This document shows positions 59,974-64,000 of a stretch of 64,000 nt of DNA, one piece after another (positions within the stretch are counted from its first letter, which is position 1; every line of letters begins with the position of its first letter). The stretch comes from Bacillota bacterium. Its GTDB lineage: Bacteria; Bacillota; SHA-98; Ch115; JABLXJ01. The notes beneath the pieces were generated by a model. The model was given only the letters and a program-made list of their open reading frames with translations, ran no database searches and had not been told where the DNA came from. Both the position numbers and the translations under genes were made by a program. Location of the stretch: NCBI GenBank assembly GCA_013178125.1, contig JABLXJ010000011.1:1-64000 (forward strand), written 5' to 3'.

Positions 59974-61290
59974 CTACTTGTATTGCTTGGCTATATTATT
60001 TAGTCGCTCAATGAGCTTGCTAATAGCTTGATCGACAGGTTCTTTCTCGATCATAACGTCGCCCATAGTCTCGGTGGCCGCCAATATCCCTTCTAGATAC
60101 GCCGGCGGTCGATAATAGGCAACTGGCACTGATGCCTGGAGATCGGCAAACAGCTTGTTTATCTTTTGAGGTCCAAACAAGGGTTCGGTATGATTTAACA
60201 CTTGCGGATCCTTCAATGCGGGTAAATATGCCGGGAATGTACCATAGGCTGCCTGGACTCGCTGTCCCTCCACCGTGGCTACAGCGTGTTCGATAAAGGC
60301 CCATGCGGCATCAACATTCTTGGAGAGTGGACTAATCCCAAGATTGGACCCACCTAGATTACTCGTCCTGACCCCATTAGATCCGAAGCTCGGTAAAGGT
60401 GCGATTCTCCATTCTCCATATCCGCCGTCCCCAGCTTTGATGTAGGACTTATATACGTTAACCATCCAGGCTGCCCCTACGTATGTCACTATACGTCCAT
60501 CGCGCATGGCGCTCCAGAATGCTGGGGTCCAGCCGTTAACATAGCTAGTAGCCCCGGGGTTATAGGTGATCCCGGAATCAAACATATTCTTCAGCAGTGT
60601 CAAGGTTTTTTTCGTCTTTTCCCGATCCAGAGTTACATCCCCTGCACGATTGAATACACTGTTCTCGAGCTGTCTGAACAAGGCTTCTATCCAATATGTG
60701 TCACCAGTGGTAATTAGAGAAGTTATTGCGTAATTCCCTTTGGCCCGGAATTTCTTGCCTACAGCTATGTAATCATTCCATGTTTCCGGAACATTCAAGC
60801 CACATTGCTTGAAGATATCTTGCCGGTAATACAAACCTACAGGACCCACGTCCCACGGTACTGCATACATCCTTCCCGCATCGTCTGCGATCTCGGCCAT
60901 CTTGTATGCGACGAATTTATCCTTAAGCGGCTTCATACGGTCAGTGATGTCAAGCAATACACCTTTCTTTATATAATTTTGAACATGGACACCATCAATG
61001 CCTATGACGTCTGGTGCTCCGGAACCCGCGGTTGAAGCTGCAAGAAACTTTTGAACTATGGGATCACCTGCGGTAATAGCAATAATCTTTACATTCACGT
61101 TCGGATACTTGGCATGGAAGCTGGGTAGGGTTGTCTCAAGCGACTCAACCGCCCCAGGCCAGGCCCACACCGTGATTTGCCCGCCTATATCTTTAGCCAT
61201 GATAGACCCTGTAAAGCAAATCGAGATAGCGACTAAAATAAGGATACACGCCGCGAACAGATTGATTTTCCCGATAATCAGGCGCCGCAT
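59974..61290 (-). CDS. Sugar-binding protein of importer cluster D
   Basis: A ~438-residue family 1 binding protein. The signal peptide hydrophobic core is LFAACILILVAISICFTG, with likely cleavage after SIMA|KD; cysteines in the core do not form a lipobox. The mature start ITVWAWPGAVE and the segment YAVPWDVGPVGLYYR are typical CUT1 features. ATG 61290 follows GAGGAGG by about nine bases (minus strand); ATG 61308 overlaps that site. It heads the importer of cluster D, downstream of the ROK regulator. Confidence 0.91.
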   Translation of the reverse strand: MRRLIIGKINLFAACILILVAISICFTGSIMAKDIGGQITVWAWPGAVESLETTLPSFHAKYPNVNVKIIAITAGDPIVQKFLAASTAGSGAPDVIGIDGVHVQNYIKKGVLLDITDRMKPLKDKFVAYKMAEIADDAGRMYAVPWDVGPVGLYYRQDIFKQCGLNVPETWNDYIAVGKKFRAKGNYAITSLITTGDTYWIEALFRQLENSVFNRAGDVTLDREKTKKTLTLLKNMFDSGITYNPGATSYVNGWTPAFWSAMRDGRIVTYVGAAWMVNVYKSYIKAGDGGYGEWRIAPLPSFGSNGVRTSNLGGSNLGISPLSKNVDAAWAFIEHAVATVEGQRVQAAYGTFPAYLPALKDPQVLNHTEPLFGPQKINKLFADLQASVPVAYYRPPAYLEGILAATETMGDVMIEKEPVDQAISKLIERLNNIAKQYK

Positions 61291-61432
61291 AATAACCTGC
61301 CTCCTCATAGTTTTTGTTCTCTATGCTTTTGTGATCGAGTACTACCGGACAAAGCAAAGCTATCGAGGCGTAAACATTGCCTAGCATATCTGTCGCTTAC
61401 TTCTTCATTATCACTTCACTCTCCTCGTGGCC

Positions 61433-61456
61433 TTAGCTTAGGTCTTAATAAGCTAA
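61433..61456 (-). promoter_or_regulatory. Inverted repeat between ROK and binding-protein genes
   Basis: TTAGCTTA (61433-61440) and TAAGCTAA (61449-61456) are exact complements with an 8-base spacer, just past the ROK stop codon. Without a T run it is more likely an operator for the importer genes than a terminator. Confidence 0.4.
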
Positions 61457-61459
61457 AGG

Positions 61460-62740
61460 TCAAGCCTCTTTTGACATAGCCATGATCGGCGAGATTATGC
61501 CCTGGTCCAGGCTAGAATTCCCTGTCCCAAGGATGCGCTTTAACACAAGCGCGCCGGCCCCGATGGGAGATGAATCCCTTCCCAACCGGGCAAGTTCAAT
61601 CCTTATTGCTCTCTTTGAAACTCCGAATACATGTTGACTACATGACCTCCGCGCCCCTTCTAGCAGTAGTTCACCTCCTTCATAGATTGTATTCCCCCCT
61701 AGAATTACGCACTCTGGATCCAGCTCATTCACGGCACTGGCTATGCCCAGGCCGAGATAATGTGCGAGTTTGTCTATGCTGGACCTGGCGACCTCATCGC
61801 CGGAACGCGCAGCTTCAAATATGATTTGCGATGTGATCATTCGAACATCCCCTCCAGCCATAGATAAAACCTTCGTTTGCGTGCCCGCCAGGACGCGGTT
61901 ACGGACGTCGGCTACCAGGGCCGTCCCTCCAGTGACGGTTTCCAGGCACCCGCTATTGCCACACCGGCACCTCTTTTGAGGATCTCCCATCGGTGAATGC
62001 CCGACCTCTCCGGCGCTTCCATTGGCACCCCTGTAGATTTCGCCGTTTATGATTATGGCGGCTCCAAGCCCCTCATCCATATTGAAGACGACCACATGGC
62101 GGAGCCCTTTCCCGGCCCCGAACCAGAGCTCACCCAGGGCCATAGCCTTTACATCGTTATCCACCATAACCGGCACGCCGAATTCGTTTTCAAGAGTCTG
62201 CTTCACGTTGACGTTCTCCCAGCCGAGGTTCGGAGAGAAGATAGCCACACCGTTTACGGAATCCACCAGCCCGGTTATCCCGACCCCTATTCCTCTGATG
62301 CTTCTTGTGCCTATACCTGCAGACTTCAAGGCCTTCCGTATTAACCTTACAACTCTTTTCATACTGAGCCCCGCTGAAGAGTTAGGGGCATCCTCCAGGG
62401 GAGCTGGGTCTTCGGCCACACGCGATAAGATATTTCCCCTTGCATCCATTACGAGGGATACAAGCTCGTCGCTGAGTAACACCCCAACCATAAGAAACGC
62501 CGGGAGATTCAGCTCGAGTAGAAGGGGCTTCCTCCCGCCTGTAGATTCGCCCAGGTTTGACTCTTTTACGTACTCCCTATCCAGGAAGCTATTGACGATA
62601 TCAGTAATTGTGGAGGGGTTAAGGCCGGTTATCCTGGCCAGGTCGGCCCGGGATATTGGTCCTAGATTCCTGATGGAATTGAGTACAACTAATTCGTTGA
62701 TATTCTTGATTAGATTTAAGTCGCCGGTGATTCTTTTCAC
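61460..62740 (-). CDS. ROK-family transcriptional regulator (cluster D)
   Basis: A ~426-residue NagC/XylR-type regulator. The HTH lies near residues 16-56 (LNSIRNLGPISRADLARITG and PSTITDIVNSFL). The ROK domain carries VDNDVKAMALGELWFG, GSAGEVGHSP and the zinc motif CRCGNSGCLE. GTG 62740 on the minus strand follows AAAGGG; TTG 62797 gives an extra basic tail. It has clear similarity to the ROK protein of cluster B, in line with the similar gene order of the two clusters, and probably controls the importer just downstream. Confidence 0.9.
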   Translation of the reverse strand: MKRITGDLNLIKNINELVVLNSIRNLGPISRADLARITGLNPSTITDIVNSFLDREYVKESNLGESTGGRKPLLLELNLPAFLMVGVLLSDELVSLVMDARGNILSRVAEDPAPLEDAPNSSAGLSMKRVVRLIRKALKSAGIGTRSIRGIGVGITGLVDSVNGVAIFSPNLGWENVNVKQTLENEFGVPVMVDNDVKAMALGELWFGAGKGLRHVVVFNMDEGLGAAIIINGEIYRGANGSAGEVGHSPMGDPQKRCRCGNSGCLETVTGGTALVADVRNRVLAGTQTKVLSMAGGDVRMITSQIIFEAARSGDEVARSSIDKLAHYLGLGIASAVNELDPECVILGGNTIYEGGELLLEGARRSCSQHVFGVSKRAIRIELARLGRDSSPIGAGALVLKRILGTGNSSLDQGIISPIMAMSKEA

Positions 62741-62822
62741 GCTTTTTCCCTTTCTTAAACCACGAAATTGTATGACTTGAAAACTCGCTTTGAACAAACA
62801 GATTTATCTACAAACTATATGG

Positions 62823-62852
62823 AATATATTGAGACTTAATTTCCAGAGACAA
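62823..62852 (-). promoter_or_regulatory. Possible promoter of cluster D
   Basis: On the minus strand TTGTCT (62852-62847) is followed after 18 bases by TATATT (62828-62823). It lies about 85 bases upstream of the ROK start. Confidence 0.4.
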
Positions 62853-63083
62853 TAATTTATTATATTGGCCTATGCTTATATTAATTACCTTCTACGCGGA
62901 TTTAAGCATCGAGGAAAACAATATAACTTTATTGTCGCTTCCAATAAACTTTATTAATATAATTTGACAAGCGATCCGAAAATCCTTCTTCCTCGGGATA
63001 TAAGTTTCTAATTTTTTTGCCACGCATAAGTTCCGGGATAAGAGAGTATCTAATATCAGCTTCATCCGCCGTACATGATGTCT

Positions 63084-63159
63084 GCCATCAGCATCGTCCA
63101 TCAGGGACAGTGCTAGCTATTAGCACTGTCCGCCGGGAACAGTGCTGGCCATCAGCATC
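63084..63159. repeat. 32-bp tandem repeat, two and a half imperfect copies, with an 11-bp hairpin
   Basis: Units 63084-63115 and 63116-63147 differ at nine positions, all transitions; a third begins at 63148 with GCCATCAGCATC, identical to the first. GGACAGTGCTA (63105-63115) and TAGCACTGTCC (63121-63131) form a perfect 11-bp stem across the unit boundary. Confidence 0.7.
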
Positions 63160-63285
63160 ATTACCCATCCCAAGGGTTGCGCGTGCTAAGAGTATTTTGG
63201 GGCATGGGATGGGCGGCGTGTTTTTATGGTTCGTATGAAAGGAATTTGAGATGTCGCGTCGAAATGTTATTACTGGAACAGCAGA

Positions 63286-63299
63286 TATGTAATTACATA
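63286..63299. promoter_or_regulatory. Perfect 14-bp palindrome upstream of the aldolase
   Basis: TATGTAATTACATA (63286-63299) is a perfect AT-rich palindrome 115 bases before the aldolase start. It could be a regulator-binding site. Confidence 0.35.
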
Positions 63300-63413
63300 G
63301 CCACGTGACACTTCAAATCAAATGTGGTCATGGGGCGACATAGGGATTGAATTGCATGCAGCTCGCGCCGGACGACTGCAGACACCGGGTCAGTAGGATG
63401 GGAGGCATATATA

Positions 63414-64000
63414 TTGAGCGATATCGCGCTTAGAGGCACTGCGCTTAGCGATGCAACACTCAGCGATACGACACCCAGGGATATCACACTCAGGGAACTG
63501 CTCTACGCGGCGGATAGAGGCGGCTATGCCATACCCGCGTTCAATTATTCTGATATCTGGGACCTCCTGGCGATTGTCAGGGCGGCGGAGCGGGAGAAGG
63601 CCCCTGTTATCCTGGCCTCGAATCCGCTCGTCGTGGGGCAGATCGGGGCCGAGCTGGTGGGCCCCCTGGGAAAGGCTGTTGAGGATACGGCGGCGGTGCC
63701 GGTCATACACCACCTTGATCATTCAGAAACGGTAGAGCTGTGCCTGAAGGCTATCGATGTCGGGTTTAAGTCGGTGATGATAGACGCGTCAAAGCAACCA
63801 CTCGAGAAGAATATCCGCACGACCCGAAGGGTTGCTGACTATGCCCACCAGCGCGGGGTGAGCGTTGAAGGAGAGCTTGGCCGGATCAAGGGCCGGGGAT
63901 TTGAAGGCGGATCCGGAGATGAGGATTTTCTCATCAGGGTTGACGAGGCCGTGAGGTTCGTCGAGGAAACCCGCGTTGATTCCCTGGCCGTCGGCATCGG
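63414..64000 (+). CDS. Class II fructose/tagatose-bisphosphate aldolase, 3' end outside the window
   Basis: The frame from TTG 63414 runs open to the window end (195 codons). GGAGG stands eight bases before the start. After a repetitive lead (ALSDATLSDTTPRDITLREL), the class II aldolase strands follow: RGGYAIPAFNYSD, the zinc His pair and Asp in IHHLDHSET, MIDASKQPL, and VEGELGRI with the metal-ligand Glu. It should split fructose- or tagatose-1,6-bisphosphate (or a related ketose phosphate) into triose phosphates, the natural end point of the kinase pathways in this window. The N-terminal ~25 residues are built of short repeats and are not usual for the family. Confidence 0.88.
   Translation, partial: MSDIALRGTALSDATLSDTTPRDITLRELLYAADRGGYAIPAFNYSDIWDLLAIVRAAEREKAPVILASNPLVVGQIGAELVGPLGKAVEDTAAVPVIHHLDHSETVELCLKAIDVGFKSVMIDASKQPLEKNIRTTRRVADYAHQRGVSVEGELGRIKGRGFEGGSGDEDFLIRVDEAVRFVEETRVDSLAVGI

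Larger units (their letters stand above)
62741..63413. other. 673-base divergent intergenic stretch
   Basis: It separates the minus-strand cluster D from the plus-strand aldolase. Contents: an AT-rich part with a probable minus-strand promoter, an imperfect 32-bp tandem repeat with an embedded hairpin (63084-63159), and a 14-bp perfect palindrome (63286-63299). No gene was recognised. Confidence 0.6.

Noticed and set aside
62049-62780. Plus-strand frame of 243 codons opposite the ROK regulator of cluster D
   Set aside because: No ribosome site or domain; the ROK protein on the minus strand is unambiguous.
63084-63159. CRISPR-like repeat
   Set aside because: The 32-bp units abut without spacers and differ at many positions.

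Overview
The window is a bacterial chromosome segment, almost wholly given to uptake and breakdown of carbohydrates and small carbon compounds. It opens in the 3' part of a 5S rRNA gene. Strong AGGAGG-type ribosome binding sites, LacI/ROK/DeoR regulators, CUT1 sugar importers without their own ATPase genes, and rho-independent terminators recall Bacillota-like anaerobes. None of the five solute-binding proteins has a clear lipobox; all look like cleaved periplasmic proteins. That fits a double-membraned organism (Limnochordia/Halanaerobiales-type Bacillota, Thermotogota or Atribacterota) better than a single-membraned one. The exact lineage cannot be fixed from this sequence.

Layout. 1-4.2 kb: 5S rRNA, a cupin, a FetAB-type exporter, a phosphodiesterase and, on the minus strand, a cysteine-synthase-like PLP enzyme. 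4.3-9.7 kb: DeoR regulator, glycerol-kinase-like FGGY kinase with a changed substrate residue, terminator, PhnW-like aminotransferase and glutamate-type dehydrogenase. 9.7-20.7 kb: a more AT-rich catabolic block with a Gfo/Idh/MocA oxidoreductase, two CUT1 permeases, two amidohydrolases, a binding protein, a creatininase-family hydrolase, a xylose-isomerase-like enzyme with a substituted metal ligand, a fucose-isomerase-fold protein and a PIG-L deacetylase, followed by a zone of decayed genes. 21.4-26.3 kb: LacI regulator with a palindromic operator, then a DegT aminotransferase, a hydroxypyruvate-isomerase-like protein and an MttB-like methyltransferase.

26.4-62.8 kb holds four successive sugar importer clusters, each containing one or two proteins of the uroporphyrinogen-decarboxylase (URO-D)/MtaA superfamily: (A) binding protein, two permeases, URO-D; (B) ROK regulator, binding protein, two permeases, two URO-D, GH38 mannosidase, fucose-isomerase-like protein, xylulokinase; (C) ribose-type RbsB-RbsA-RbsC, LacI, second FGGY kinase, URO-D; (D, minus strand) ROK, binding protein, two permeases, two URO-D, fucose-isomerase-like protein. 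A RelE/ParE-type toxin-antitoxin pair lies between C and D, flanked by a degenerate 45-bp direct repeat. The window ends inside a class II fructose/tagatose-bisphosphate aldolase.

How they fit together: binding proteins and permeases bring in sugars or glycosides; mannosidase, isomerases and kinases feed them towards glycolysis, with aldolase and glycerol-type kinase at the lower end. The six URO-D paralogs are the unexplained part. They lack visible haem-synthesis motifs. Most carry HxC...C zinc-thiol signatures like MtaA-type corrinoid methyltransferases. Both two-gene sets consist of one 'HxC' and one 'HxD' protein. This suggests an undescribed sugar-linked methyl-transfer or related step, possibly demethylation of O-methylated sugars; that is inference. 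Other recurring signals are a U-tract-free hairpin after every binding-protein gene, LacI-type operators, a likely AUU start codon, and short-repeat-derived inserts in several enzymes.
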